Assembly: GCA_029531795.1 (NCBI GenBank)
Contig: JAPEIS010000006.1
Coordinates: 620,001 to 684,000 of the forward strand
Source: Sclerotinia nivalis
Lineage: Eukaryota > Ascomycota > Leotiomycetes > Helotiales > Sclerotiniaceae
DNA: 64,000 bases
Direction of reading: 5' to 3'
Part shown: positions 9,749 through 23,700 of the stretch, piece after piece
Layout of the letters: the number at the start of each line of letters is the position of its first letter
Position numbering within the stretch: position 1 is the stretch's first letter
The notes under the pieces: model-generated
Database searches by the model: none
Told to the model about the DNA's origin: nothing
What the model saw: only the letters and a program-made list of their open reading frames with translations
Position numbers and translations under genes: made by a program

Positions 9749-12700
9749 TTTGGCTGTTGCTGGTTCTTCTGATCGAGATCTGGATTTTGACGTGTTTGAA
9801 GTTATTCGAAAAATTGATCGATGTTTATCTTAATGTTGATGTAGTGAGTAGATGAATGGCGATATGATGAATGCAGAGAAGAAATCATGTCGATGTTTAT
9901 ACCCAACATATTGGAATTGTTCACCCTGAGTTTCAATATTGATGTGGAAACTGCAAGCTAAATAATCGTATTGTTTAATATTTCCTTTATTGATGCAATG
10001 TAGATAATAAAGGTCCCTGTTTTAAGGAATTCTTTGTTGAATTGGATCAGAACAATGCAACATCAATTTTGAAAGGAATAGTTTGAGGGCAGTACAGTCC
10101 TAAAAGCTTTCACATGGAAGATATTTACTAATAATAGAGTCATAGTCTTGTTAGGTACTAAGGAGGATCTGGACACCAATTAACTGCACCCTACATACGT
10201 GCAAAAGAATGTCTATCTTTAGCGAAAAATTACTTACTGGAGCCAATAAATAGCTATTCTCGCGATCAAGCAGAATGTTAGACCATAAACATACAAAATC
10301 TTAATAACCCCTATCTGGTCGTACAAATTCACGCCAATTATTTGCCAGCATTAATAACTTACAAATAGAATTTCCATAAAAGAAAATGTCACACTGCACC
10401 ATCCGCAAGGGAAAGCATGAGGTAACTACCCATTTAAATTGATAGACGCCGTAGACCTCTGGAATTTGACAGATGAGACTTGAAGGTCGTACGATTGCGA
10501 TATCAGAGCATCCATCAAGAGAAATACACCAAGAGCATAGTGAGTAATTACTAACTGCATTTCCAGGTAGAGCCTGATCACAGGGTAGCTAGCTACCTAG
10601 AGTGAAATTCTAACAATGGAGACGTTATCCTTTTTTCTGTGGCTGAAAGAAGAGCTAGAGTACCAAAAACTTGGTAATGCAAGCGCACAATATTGTTGAA
10701 TTGATTGATACATTGCGAAACCAGACTTTCTGGGACACTTTTCACTCGACTCTGAACGCTAATCCTCCAAGAAAAAAAAAAGGCTCATATTGTCTTGCGA
10801 CGCCTGCGCCCGCTTGGGTGTATAAAAGCGAAATAGTGACATAGACCTCCGATTGTGAGTAGGTATAACAGCAAGCTACTCTATCATACTCGCCAGAAAT
10901 ATACTCCGACTTCACTTCCCGTTGTCATGCAAAGAGTGTTTTCCACCAATATGAAGCTATTTAACCACATCTTCCAAGGAACTTTACTCCTCCGCGCTAG
11001 CATGGAGCAAATGCACTGCTCAGAACAATTTCCCAATTTACCGATTAGTCTCCATCAAACATTCATACTTCAGAAAATGAACAATTACTACTTAGCACTC
11101 TCTCAAATATCATGGTATTGATGACACTTGATGGAACGGCCGCGAGTCTATCGCCAGTCCCAATCGTCACTTTCGTAAAAGCCCCAGAAATGGTTTGACA
11201 GGCATATCAACAATTGAAAGAAAACCTTGCGACGTAAGCGATGGCACACAAGTCTCCTTTACCTTCAGTAATAACAATATGAATACTTCTATGGTCCTTA
11301 CACCAACAAACCCCATACAACAGCAACGCAATAACCATCCTTAACATCCACAACCCCTATCACAAATCCCAACCAACATCCACCCAACAGTATAATGGCA
11401 CTACCATCCACACCACAAATAAATACACATACCGAGTGCCGAATCTCTTTCCAAATATACCTACCGCACCAATACCCTTCCCGATCTTTCGCGATAGATA
11501 TCACGCTCTAATCCCGCATTCGATGTCAAAACATACCACTGGATATGATAACCTCACACTCGACGATTAAAAAATGCAAATATATGTACCATCCCATCTA
11601 CATCCTCATTCCATTATAGAGCCCCTTTAATAGAATACAAAACGGCAAACGATGATTTGGGGGTAGTAATAATAACAACAGTACCATAGTGCTCAAAAAA
11701 TTCCAAAACTCCAAATTAATCGACTAGTAATCTCAGTTTGCCCCTCCCTGCACATCATCAAATCCATAGATCCATAGAACTGCCAATATCGAGAGATGGA
11801 AAATTTCCTTCACTTCGCTAGGACAGGTTATAAAGATAGCGAATGATGTAGATGTAGAACTATGGATGGATGGATGGTGCTCAGTCAAAATTCCGGTAAA
11901 CCGTACAGCACAATCACGTGCCAGCCCAGCCCCCCTCAAATCGTATTATGGAAAACATCCATTCTACTGATGACATCAACTAAGAACAAGTAACCAACCA
12001 ATCAATCTTCCCAACCTCCCTTTTCAAATTCAAATTCATCCGAGTTCATTTTACCCCATCTCATCTTGACGACACAGTACCAGTATCCGATTTACAATAT
12101 AATGTAAATTTTACACGGACGGAGATCGGCTGGGACGGAATTGATATTCTAGAGGGAATGATGATATTTGATCAACTCTAGATACAAATACAGATAGATA
12201 GATATGGATTAGCATTGCATTTGGATATCTTGATACCTTGATATTTATCTTCTTCCTCGAATACTATTTATCTATCTGTCTGTCTGTCCACCCTACCTAG
12301 TATTCATTCTCCAAACAAGTCTCCATCCATCCCTTTTCAACCACAACCACAACCACAATCAAGCTCATCTCCAATAGCGCCACGGTATAAAATACAAAAA
12401 AGTTCCAATCGCGGTAGCTGCATCAATAGCTATTCTAGAATAGGTAGCCTTGCGTAGCATAAGGTATCAATCAATTCGAAATTATCCATTCTCAGTCTTC
12501 TCTCTCTCTCGCTGTGTACCTGTCTGTCTGTATTTCTCTTCATCTCACACCCTATGACACTTCCACCCTCCGCCCTCCACTTGAAACCAAAAGCCTCCCA
12601 CCCACTTCGCACACTTCTACCAACCAATATCTGTCCCTCTTGCCCCTCTCGCATATGCATCGCCCAACCACCCAATATCGCATCTCGGAAATCGCTGTGG

Positions 12701-13175
12701 GGAATCAAAACACAAAATAAAGCATACCACTCCTCCTGCCACAGTAACGGCACAAAAATATTAGGGAAATTACTCGTTGAGAGCGTGTGTTAAAATCATA
12801 AAATTCGTCAATTTTCTTTTCACCCCCCTTTCTCTGTCCTATCTCCCCTGTTTTGCTTAACCTTCTTTATCCCTTCCACCATATCGAAACCAAGGAAATT
12901 TAATTTGCATCGCGTGCCCAGCACACACTGAGGATCTTAATAAACAATTAGTGCAGATGAAAGTTTCAACAAGTATGAATTTCTTTGGTGTTTTTCAACG
13001 ATTAAATCAAAAGATTGGCGATCGCTCAAACCTAGTCTTAATTCAAGTATGAATCCTTTCGCTCCATAACGCCGTAATACTTGCTTGCTTGCATGCTTAG
13101 CTCAATTTACACACAAATGAAAAGAAACTACCCCGTATTGGTAAAGAGGACGTATTCTTGATCCGTCCTCAAAAA
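9749..13175. other. 3.4 kb gene-poor spacer
   Basis: Upstream sequence of the J-like gene and sequence 3' of teaR. There is a TATAAAAG box at about 10820-10827 with no convincing gene behind it. The 88-codon frame at 10855-11121 lacks any family feature. There is a perfect 14-bp palindrome GGTAGCTAGCTACC at 10584-10597. From ~11.3 to 12.7 kb the + strand is C-rich and G-poor, with short CTGT repeats. A long 3' UTR or a noncoding transcript is possible but nothing here proves it. Confidence 0.4.
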
Positions 13176-14870
13176 TTACATGATAACGCAACAACCACCA
13201 CCTTTCTTCGATTCAGGAGAATCTTGAACACGAATTGGTGGTTTGGGGTCTGGGATATTTACGCCTTGTGGTTTTCCAGTTGCAATTTTTGGCATCGTGC
13301 TATAACTTCCAGCTCTCTCTGGTGATCGTGGACTTGCGCTTAACGCTGGTGATCTAGGAGTCATGGCGGCAACGGGTGAGACTGGCGAAACTGGGGATGT
13401 AGGCGCTGTAGGTGCTGTAGGTGCTGTAGGTGCTGTAGGTGCTGTAGGTGCTGTAGGTGATTGTGGACCGGTTAATGGCCATTCTGGAGCTGACTCTTCC
13501 GGACTTGGTTCCTCTGGTGCATCTGGTGGTGGAGAAAAAGATTTTGGGGGTGGTCTGTGTTCCTGTTGATTTAATGGCCTAAATGATGTATCATAAACAG
13601 TTCCATATTTACCCTCCTTTTCCCATTGTTCTTGTTGCATACGTTTCGCATGAGTTGGAATTACTTGTTGATCAGGTGGTAACCGAGGATCTGGTTTGTA
13701 CATAGTAGCCAACCAAGGTGGATCACCTTCGGGACGTTTCGATGTATCGCCTGAACGAGTTTTCGGTCGTATTTCTGGCGCATTTGTTCCACCCGGCTTT
13801 TGTTTTTGTCTTTGTGCTGACGTCTGTCGACCTCCAGGAAGTGCAGCGTTTGCACCAATAGATCCTTTTCTTCCTGGTGGCTTTTTGGTAGGAGATCGTT
13901 CGGTCGGTGACGCACGAGCTGGTGTGGGTGATACTCTAGCAGGAGTAGGCATGGGAACATTCGAGCTCGTTATAGCTTCATCAAGTACAAGAGAACTTTT
14001 AATACTATGACTCCGACTTCTTGCTTGCTTGAATGATAATGGATCCTCCTCATCATACCAGTTGTTGCTCGTTTTCCGAGCTATAGGGGTGTCTCGTTCG
14101 AGATAATCGATCGGTATTGGTAAAGGACTCGATTTCGAAATTGGTATCTTCGAAATACCCTTGGTACCAAGATCTCCCGCTGACTCTTCAGGTAATCGTA
14201 AATCCCAAACAGTAGATCCCTCTCCATCCCCATTTGCTACCATCTTCTGCCGTTTCTGTCCCTCACTTTTGATGCCATGATCTTGACTATGATCCCGACG
14301 ACTAGATCTGCTTCCTGTTCGTGGACGAGGTATCGGTATTCCAGCTGCGTGTAACTCTTCATTCTCGATCCGAGCCAATTTATCTCTGTGAATCCATCTA
14401 GAATGTTCCACGTCCCCCATCTCATGGTTTCCACCATTCATACCTCTCTTCTCCCCAGAGTCCATACTTTGGCCACTCTTATTATTTCCATATAAGTCCA
14501 ATAAACTATCAGGGGCACTAGGAGTGTCGCTGATATCACTATTTTGCCGATTTAATTCATTTGCGCGAATGGGGGCTAAATGATTATAATCGTGAGTAGC
14601 ATGAGGACCGAAGTTGTCTGTACTTGGATGTAATGCGTGACCGTTCGTTTGAGAGATTTGTCGATTATGATTGTGATAATCTGCCGCTGTAGAAGGTGAG
14701 GTCGGCTAAGGAAAGTTTAATTAGCATGACAACTTATGAAAATCGTAGTAAATTACAAGATGGATTACCTCTACTTCAGCTGGTACCGAGTAATTCCAAG
14801 AATCTTGACCGTGAGAACTACTTGGTGGTGTCAAGCTGGTATGTGCTTGGGTCGTAGAGATCGTTGCCAT
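13176..14870 (-). CDS. teaR: TeaR-like prenylated cell-end marker receptor
   Basis: Exon 1 is 14769-14870 (34 codons). A 63-nt intron (14706-14768, GTAATC...GCTAATT...CCTTAG, phase 0) precedes exon 2 at 13176-14705. The product has 543 aa. It is low-complexity and basic, with one conserved block (about WLATMYKPDPRLPP, QWEKEGKYGTVYDTSFRPLN) and a C-terminal GGGCCVIM. CVIM is a CaaX box with Met last, the farnesylation type. Aspergillus TeaR and fission-yeast Mod5 are prenylated plasma-membrane anchors for the kelch protein TeaA/Tea1 that mark growing tips, and the conserved block plus CaaX fits TeaR. A Pro-Thr-Ala tripeptide array (13403-13460) is encoded by a 9-nt minisatellite. The gene is divergent from the metallophosphoesterase gene, with a 1.4 kb shared upstream region. 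Confidence 0.75.
13403..13460. repeat. 9-nt minisatellite inside teaR
   Basis: About six near-perfect copies of GCTGTAGGT on the + strand. They encode consecutive Pro-Thr-Ala units on the coding strand, within the Pro-rich C-terminal third of the protein. In-frame repeat-number change is expected to be common. Confidence 0.85.
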
Positions 14871-15410
14871 CCTGATTCAATATTGTTGCTCAAGATCTGC
14901 CTGAAAACAACCTCCCACCTAGCAGCAATTCACTTCTTCCCTACCAAATCTTTCCAATCAATCTATCACAATCTTCTTTATCGGAATTGTCTTATTATAA
15001 TTGGTATCTTTGAAGCTTCCTCAATCTCTCGAATTGGCGGATAAAAGTTCTTGTCGTATCCTTTCAGGTATGACAAGTCCAAATTACCACGCTTATTTCG
15101 AATGAATTCTTAAATGAAGAATAAATCCTTTAAGAACATTTGGGTTGGTTGATAGGAAAATAGGAGAGAGTTTCTGTAGGTAGGTAGTGAATGTAGTGGA
15201 CTTGTGAACGTGCGTCTGCAGTGCGGCAATGCCAAACAGAGACACAACGGCGATTATACCGACCAATTAATTTATTATTGAAGAAGTAAAACCGAACGAA
15301 GATAATCGAAGCTGCTGGTGAATGACCGCACTGAGACTGATGACCATTGAAGGTCAAACACAGTTCGTTTTTCTTTTTTTGGTCCGTTGGATGAAGTTGG
15401 AAGTAGGTTG

Positions 15411-15464
15411 GGAAATGGAGATGGAGATGGAGATGGAAATGGAGATGAAGATGAAGATGGAAAT
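15411..15464. repeat. GGAGAT hexamer array
   Basis: Nine hexamers, GGAGAT with GGAAAT and GAAGAT variants, 54 nt. A purine-rich strand in the divergent intergenic region. Confidence 0.8.
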
Positions 15465-15607
15465 ACGGTGAATGGAATGGCTGATGGTTAGAACTAAGAA
15501 GAATAAAAAAGGAAGCTATTAAACTGTACACGGAATACGAACTACCCTTGAACAAGGAATTCAGGAATAAATAATCTTAAGGCTTGCGAAAGGAGAGTAG
15601 CTTGATG

Positions 15608-15652
15608 TTCATATCGTTTATATCGTTCATATCGTTCATATCGTTTATACCG
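15608..15652. repeat. 9-nt TTCATATCG tandem array
   Basis: Five units of TTCATATCG with TTTATATCG and TTTATACCG variants. It lies ~0.6 kb upstream of the phosphoesterase start and ~0.7 kb upstream of teaR. Confidence 0.8.
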
Positions 15653-16269
15653 AAGGCGATTAATGTGTGGATCAACGAATTAAATGAGAGAAGTTCTTGA
15701 CAAGGAGAGCTTATGAAGCTTATGGGCACATACGGGGTACTCGAATAGACAAACCAGCGTGACCCAGCTGCTGGTTGAAAAGCGGATCTCTAACTAGGAT
15801 TTGTATTGGTTGACATTTGGTTTGGTGGTCGAGAAGGTATCCGACCGGTAATTTGATCTGTGTTCAATAAAAGAAGCAAACTTATTTTTTAATCTTTTTC
15901 TCCAATTTTTCAATGCAAGAGGGGAAAGAGAATGAATGAAGATATTTATGAATGTCGTTCTCAAATATTGTGTAAAGTATTAAAGTATTAATAAGTACTT
16001 ACCTAGTAGCGTATGTATAAGGCAAATAAACTAATACATGGACTTGATTTGTACGAATCAAATTGATGGATTTCTCTTCTCGCTCCCTTTTCAGCCTTGT
16101 CTAAAATATCCTTCCTTTTCTATCGAACCAATAATTGCCAGTTATTAATTAATAGGCAAAGTGTAAGGCTATATTCTCTTAGTGCTTTCTCTTCCAATAT
16201 TCCTCAGATTCCCTATGTGGTCATCATTATCGTATCGTTATCAAAATCATACAGATATAATATTTCACC

Positions 16270-17729
16270 ATGGCAGACCCTTCATATGAACTCGATCGTA
16301 TGAATTATGAATACTCTCACCACTCTCAAGACTCATGTGATACCTCATCATCACAAGAGCCTCAAAAAACATATACTACTCCATCATCTCGAGAAACTCA
16401 TATACCTATAATAGCTCGCACTACTGTTACTCGCAAAACCCGTTTCGTTTGTATTTCCGATACTCATAATGGTACCTCTAATGGATCATTCAAACTCCCA
16501 CAAGGCGATGTCCTCATTCATGCAGGAGATTTAACAAATCAAGGAAATTATTCGGAATTAGAGAAAACCATTAAATGGATTGAAGATGCCAATTTTGAAG
16601 CCAAAATTATCATTGCAGGTATGCATGACACCAACTTACTAGGGATCCTTTCATCACCCTATAAATATTCTATTTCCATCTCATTTATTCCGAATAAAAA
16701 ATACTAATCAGTAACCTTATGCAAGGTAACCATGATATAACACTCGATCCATCCTTTTACTCCCAATATGGACTTTACTTCCACAATCAAAATCCACAAG
16801 ACGTCAACAAATGTCAAGAATTATTGGATCGTTCCCCCTCAATCCTATACCTTAATCATGAAGCGGCAGAAGTTTCTTTAGCATCACCCACAGGCCCACA
16901 TACCACGTTCCGCATATTCGGTTCCCCTTTTTCCCCGGCAAAAGGAATGTGGGCATTCGGTTATCCACAACCTGAAGCATCTAAGAGATGGAATGATATT
17001 CCATTAGATGTTGATATAGTACTTACTCATACACCACCTAAATATCATTGCGATGAAAGAAATGATCGTGTGGCTGCCGGTTGTGAATATCTACGTCAAG
17101 CATTATGGAGAATTCGTCCACGATTAGCGATATGTGGTCATGTACACGAAGGAAGAGGTGCTGAAATAATACAATGGGACCTCGGAGCTTCGAATATTAA
17201 ATTCAAGGAAAATGGCATAATTCGTTGGGAAGATCCGGGTAAAGATAATAAGAAGATGTCCCATATTGATTTAACTTCGAAAGGAAGAGTAGGAGAAAAT
17301 TCTTTCAAAAATGATGGATCCTTTGGCGATTGGGAAAATATGACCAGCTCATCAACTGCTAGTTCCAGTAACCTAACACCAATCGGAAGTGGTATGCCCT
17401 TTTTACCTGAAAACATCACATCGGATCGAGAAAAATGGCGCCGGAAGAACCCAACGGCTAAAATGGCAATGTCAAATGTAGCAAAAAGTCTACTCGCCAT
17501 ACCCGAAGAAATACTCTCACCGGCTCGAGGACAAGGTGGAATACCACCATCACTACGTTGTGATATCGAAGCTCTATCTGGACGGATGGGACGACAGGAG
17601 ACTTGTGTGGTTAATGCGGCGATGATGGCTTCTAGTTGGCCTCATGGCAAAGGAAGAGGAGGAAAGAAGTTCAATAAACCCATTGTGGTGGATATTGACT
17701 TGCCGGTTTGGGAAGAGGTAGGATTGTGA
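16270..17729 (+). CDS. Calcineurin-like metallophosphoesterase (MPPED-type)
   Basis: Exon 1 is 16270-16618. A 107-nt intron (16619-16725, GTATGC...ACTAATCA...GCAAG) precedes exon 2 at 16726-17729. The splice rebuilds the GNHD motif (IIIAG|NHDITLD), which fixes the junction. The 450-aa protein carries the full metal-binding set: DTH (Asp64, His66), GDL (Asp87), GNHD (117-120), VLTHTPP (His218) and GHVH (255-257). These are the binuclear-metal ligands of calcineurin-like phosphoesterases. The short spacing and HTPPKYH match the MPPED1/2 (UPF0046-like) class, metal-dependent phosphodiesterases whose natural substrates in fungi are unknown. The N-terminal ~55 residues and the C-terminal ~140 residues are Ser/Thr-rich extensions. 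No signal peptide is seen, so it is likely cytosolic. Confidence 0.9.
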
Positions 17730-20700
17730 TACGGATAGATGAGTTGTGATAATAATGATATTCAGTTTTCCAATTCTGTTTGTGGTAAGTGGACGGCTTT
17801 TATTATGCTTGTGTTCTCTTCTAATTCATTATTTACCATATTAAGCTATTCGTATTATGCTTCATGGACTCTCTCAAATATTAATCGACCATTCCACCCT
17901 ATTATCCTCCGAGATATTGATTTATCATCCATGCGCCATCCATTTACACTAGTCTTCTTCTCTTCATTCATTTCTCCCCACCTTAAAGCTTCAGAACAGC
18001 GCGTTGCCCAAATAGTATGAATCTCCAAAGTTACATCTACCTTTCCTTTTGTACCTACCAAAATCAATAGAAAGAAATACTACATATTACACATATATCA
18101 ACCCCAGTTCAGATCATAAGAATAAAGAGTAATTAATAGCTTGAAAACGTCAAATTCTCTCCTCTATCTCCACCAAAGCTAAGTACTCCCCAATACTCAC
18201 ATTCCACATTCATTAAACCCAGTTCCCAGAGTGCATACGCGGCAGCCATCATCAGCACTTCCTCAAATCATGAGAGCCAGAATGCGCAAAATAAAACGTT
18301 AACCCGAGAAAGGATATCAGATAAGCTCAGAAGTTCACCTGGCTAAGGATTAGGACGATCTCGGGGAAAATAAATAGGGAAATTCGGGAAGATTGAAATC
18401 GCAGCTAGAAATCGATCCATAGGATGAAGTTGATGCCTACCTAGTACGCGAATCTTTTATTCGAGGCTTTGATAGATGGATCATAGGTATGCATATGGCA
18501 ATTTTATTTTTTAGATGTTGTGCACTGGTTATAGGAGATGATTATTCTCGCTTCCAAGAGCTGGTGGATGGTCTATGTTGAATATATAGATAGATTACCA
18601 CGGGAACCATACCAGCATGTACAATGAAGACATGCATGTGCGCTGCAAACGAAATACTCTGCAGATATCAATGATCTAAATACCAGCAGAACCGAAAGAA
18701 AGATAGAACCATCAAGTGTGTGAAAATCAAAAAAAGCTCTCTCTCTAGTACCCATATATGACTCTGAATCAGATGTATATTCTACATCCAAGCATCGTAT
18801 TACCACATTCGAAAGACGCAATCCATAATGAATACGCCATCAATGCAGATATACCGTGCACTTGCCATCGATCATAATCAGACACTATATGCTGTGATTA
18901 TCCTTTTCCTTATTTCCAAAAGGGTCTGTTTGTTTTTGATAGTTTTAGACACTAATAACCGCTATATGAGATCCTACCTGAGCAACGGGCAATGCCTCTC
19001 ATGGATATTCAGGTGGTTGATGATAGTATTGTATGAATATTTAGAAATGGAGGTAAATGCAACCATGTAATCTTAGAATTCGTATACTTTTATAACCACC
19101 AAAATCTTTGTAAGTGAGAATCTAGGGATAAAACTGGAATGATATGTATAAATAGAAATATGGATGTTTAACACTGATTGATGAACATTGAATAAATGGG
19201 TTTCATCTCACTTGAGATTCGGGTAACATAATCTGTATTGATCACTGATGACATCACCGTTATGTTCGAATCTTCAAGTACATTGATGGATGTATTAACC
19301 CAGAAACAAGTAAATACCAGTAATAATAAGGCAAATACCAGCGTTACAAAGCTCGTCAAGACAGTCGGCAGTATCCATCCATCCACGATTCATAATCCAT
19401 CTCCTCTCCATTTCCCGCATCAACTTCGAGACTATTAATACTGTGCTACTCCTCCATGCCAAGAGAGTTTATGACATGTTGAATCTTGTGCAGGCCTGTG
19501 CACTACCTAGACAACCAATTTTCATTTTCTTATACTCTGAGTCTTATTTCCTGTCATTCAACTTTAACAGAGAGCATAAAACTAATCCCTTCGCTTCATC
19601 GACGCCAGCACAAGAATTATCCTCCCATGAGCATCGAAACAGGCCACATGGTTTAAGTGTTACATCAAATAACAATCTCTCTTTCATGAGCAGCAGAACA
19701 GGACTAACCGTTTTTAGATTATCTTTCTTCATACCATTTCTTTCCCAACGGTGTGCAAATATTGGATTTTGCTATCCCATCCCTTATGTTCTCAATACCG
19801 ATCAACATCCGCCTTTCCACGAATACGGAGATAAATAATCAATCTATCAATTTTTTATTGATATCTGATAATGCTCATTCATCTACAGGTATTCCTTAGC
19901 AAGGAATCTGGCAAAGCTACCTATGGTCCATGGATACCATCTGAGCACTATCCCCAATCTATCATTCGTGAAGATTCGGAAGATTGGGCATTGCTTGGAT
20001 AGAATCCGAAATATCGGATAGGTAGAGATTGAAAATATTTCCGGATGTTTAGTAAACATTTTGATTTTTCTTCGAGATGTTATGTGTAAAGATTCAACGG
20101 ATCAAGGATGCTTTAAGGAGATTTGGAATAATAGCCGGACGTTCTCTCGGCGGACATATACCGTACTTAGCAATTGCAGCCCACGTTGAGATTCAAAATC
20201 ATGACCATGATCTACATTGCAATCTGCAACGTCTTATCATTTAATGGCTTGATCTTCTTTTTCCTTTGAGAAAGTATTCTGGAGGAGAAGGGCCGCTCAA
20301 GAAATGGTGGTGCCATGAAAAAAGTAGAGGAGTGAGTAGCTTGGTATGCATTTTTTGACTTTCGCTTCAATCCTCTCAATTCGCGACCTTGAAATACACT
20401 CTTAGATCATGATCACGACCTGCGTCCTGAAAAGAGGTCACATGTCCAGAATTGACCAACAAGACGCCTCAGTACAAATGGTCAATACTGTCCACGAGCA
20501 TAAAAATTCGTCAGGTGGTAAAGCTGGATGGGCCAAGATATCGCGACTAAGAAAGATATTCCTCTCAAAAGCTGCAACGTGCGATTTTATGATTTTGCTT
20601 ATTGAGAGCCCCTTTAGGTCCGGAACATCGCATATCACACTGCTCGCTGACACCTAGGCTGTCGCCACGACATCAAGCCAGCACTTGAGAAGCCCAAGTT

Positions 20701-23700
20701 TTATATCTGCCATCCGCTGACTTAGCAGAGTCGGATATCCTCAATTTATCGCATGTGATTGACAATCAGACTGTGCCCAGCAATGAAACGTGGTCGCAGA
20801 GGAAACAGAAACATAAATAGCCCCTCCCATCTTCACCTTACACTGCAAGTTCCTCAAGATCGAGAACACATGTAAAAGACACCGTGGCATCTCCCAATGT
20901 GTATATGGCCCACCCACGCAACACATTACGACTCAATTCTACTTCCCTAATTCAACTGCGGAGTATATCCTCAAAATTGATGTACGATTTTATTTTGACG
21001 ATCATGGTTCGTGGATCGAATTTTCCACAATTCTGATACGTCCAAAGATGAAAAAAGAACATGTTCTAGATTCTGACGATCTCACCCCACTCGGGGCCCC
21101 CTTTACCACCACATGGCAAGTATATGCACTGGCGCCCACATCCGTCAAAAGTGCATCTTCAAGGAGACATGAAAAACTTCTAGACTTCTGACCTCCTAAA
21201 TCACGCAGCTATGTCTTGTCTACTCGTTTAGAGACTCTAGAAGACAGATAGATGTCCTCTTTCCCCGCTTATTGGTAGATTGTTTCTCTGCAGAAAAAGA
21301 AAAATGGATATTTAATCAAAATCTAAACTTCTAGAACGATTTCAATTTGGGAAAAACTTCGACCCCAGAAATCAAGGATCTTTATTTTAAGAAACCTCGT
21401 TTCTTTAATGATCTCCTCCTTTCTTGTTTTGTGTTGATCGAAAACATGAACAGGGGAGGGAAAAAAACCGGAAACTTTTGGTTTCGTCCTCATATGGCTC
21501 GTACCGAGGTGTCTCCACAATTTTACAAGAAAAAGAAGGGTCTAGAGCCAAGTCACTTGACTTCTAACTCAACCATATGGCTGTATTCATCACTGTGCAT
21601 GAAACTTGTGAATTAGGGGTCCTTTTTCATTTTTGAACTCATATTTGAAGAGGTATATACCGAAATGGTATCATGAATGGTCCAGAACTTTGAGTCTTTT
21701 GTATTCATTGCAGCGCAGAGTCCTGATTGAAAAATGGCGACCGAGTAGACCTCAACCAGGCCCGCAGGGGCTTCTTTGATACCATGCCACTATTTACGAT
21801 CAGTAAACATTTGAAATCCCAAGAAGCTTTAGGTCGTTGGCCAAGAAACTCAACACGCCATCATCAGAACAAATACCGAGATAGTGGTTGGCATGTGAAA
21901 CTATTGATATCAAGCTCCGATCCACAGAATTTCATCGAACGTTAAGGTTGTAATTAAGAATATTCTTGATCAAACTTCGAAGATGGATGCCATAAAGGGC
22001 AGTACCGAGGGAAAAAATCAAAAAGTAAATCCAACTACGGATGTTACGGCCACCAGTGGATTAGGGCCGTTGAGAAGGACTAAGGGCGGAGCTAGTTTAC
22101 AGTTTGTCATCACGTTGTAGTATGACGAGCCTCGAAGAAAGGTAGGTGATTGGAAATACAGCGAAGTGCCGTCATTAAGAAACGGATTATGGAAGTCATA
22201 GCTCCTAGCTTCAACTTCCAAGTTATAATGAAGTTCAAACGGTTGAACGAACCACAAGCTTCAAGTCCAGACCCTCTTGAAGAATTGCTATGTATTTGCA
22301 TGGACATAACATGACAACGGCATTATTGGCGGTCATATGGATTAGAACCTAGTCCATCTATGATCTAGGTAGAATAAGAAATATGAAGCTATCACCAACC
22401 TCGAGACCTCAACTGCCATTTGAAATCAAGAAAGCGAGACAATGGTTGTCAAAGCGTTCGGTACCCGGCAGCCCTCCTATCCGTTGGTTAACATCCGGAT
22501 TATCGAGAGGAATCAGTGGTGGTAAGTAACTAGCCACTTCCAGCCACTTCCTAGCCAAGAATAGGTTTTGGGGTACCTAAGTGATCAGCAGGTTCGTGAA
22601 AATCCAAAGATCGTTTACCAGTACCGAAGCTATAGAATTTCATGACAAAGCATGCTGTTGTCGAAACCTCGTCGTCACGTACGCTCAAGCAAAAAGCAGC
22701 ATAACATGCTCACTAATCACTAATCACTCTTGATCGTACTCGCATTCATATTCATCGAGGTATGAGGCAGTGACCAAGCCAAGTACTGCAGCACTGCACA
22801 GCCTTACGTTGAGGACGCGTACAATATGTAATACATTATTCGAATCCCAGGCAACCATCGACATTCCCCTCGGTGATTCTGTAGATCTGGAGTCCGATAA
22901 GAAAAGTTCTGAAGCTTAAGTTATCCTCTTAGCCATATGACCATCACACCACCAGCTTAGCCTGCTCAAGATGCCACTTCATTGGTATCTGGGACTGTTT
23001 GACATGAAAACTTAAACTCAGATGGATATTGCGGTGATTGCGGAGTCCGCGGGGTAGAATAAGGTTGATGGAAAAGTTATGCGGGAAGAGCAGGTGGTCG
23101 GCGAGCTGCTGGTCGCTAGTCTGATCGCATGGCCTTAGAATTGTATTAAGTTTGATGGTTTACTCAATACCTTCAATTGATATACAGATCGAGATCCTGA
23201 GGGGAGCATGCGGTTCATGGATTGGCAAGTTGATGCAAGTATCGAAACATACAAAGTGGATATTGATGCAGATTAATTAAATGCCATGCCAAACAAGCCT
23301 TGGGGCATGTTGTACGGCATCGACATCTCACGGCAAGGGAGAATTTTCTCCGCTCAAATGTTTCTAGAGAATAACGTCTGCTGTACTACCTAACAACACT
23401 ATGGATGATGCAGATAAGCCCATCCGCTATTGTGGCTTTCACAACATTGAACTTAATGTTCAACATGTAATTTTCAAAAATCAAGGCTAGACTAGAAGGA
23501 GATAATTCTTGAGGCATCGTAAATAACTGTTTCTGTTTTCTGTTCAGATTTCCGTAAATTATTCTGCATCTCTTGTAAAGTGCAGTAGACGGAAGTATTC
23601 TTCCGCGCCGCATGGTACATCAGATCTCAATCTTTTGACTAGCTCCGATCAGACGTCCCCTACTGTCTGACAAATCTATGCAGACCCAATATTTTCGTGA

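Larger units (their letters stand above)
14871..16269. promoter_or_regulatory. Divergent upstream region of teaR and the phosphoesterase gene
   Basis: 1.4 kb between two divergent starts, so it should hold both promoters. It contains nine GGAGAT-like hexamers (15411-15464) and five 9-nt TTCATATCG-like units (15608-15652). Short open frames here look accidental. Factor-binding sites cannot be named from sequence alone. Confidence 0.5.
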
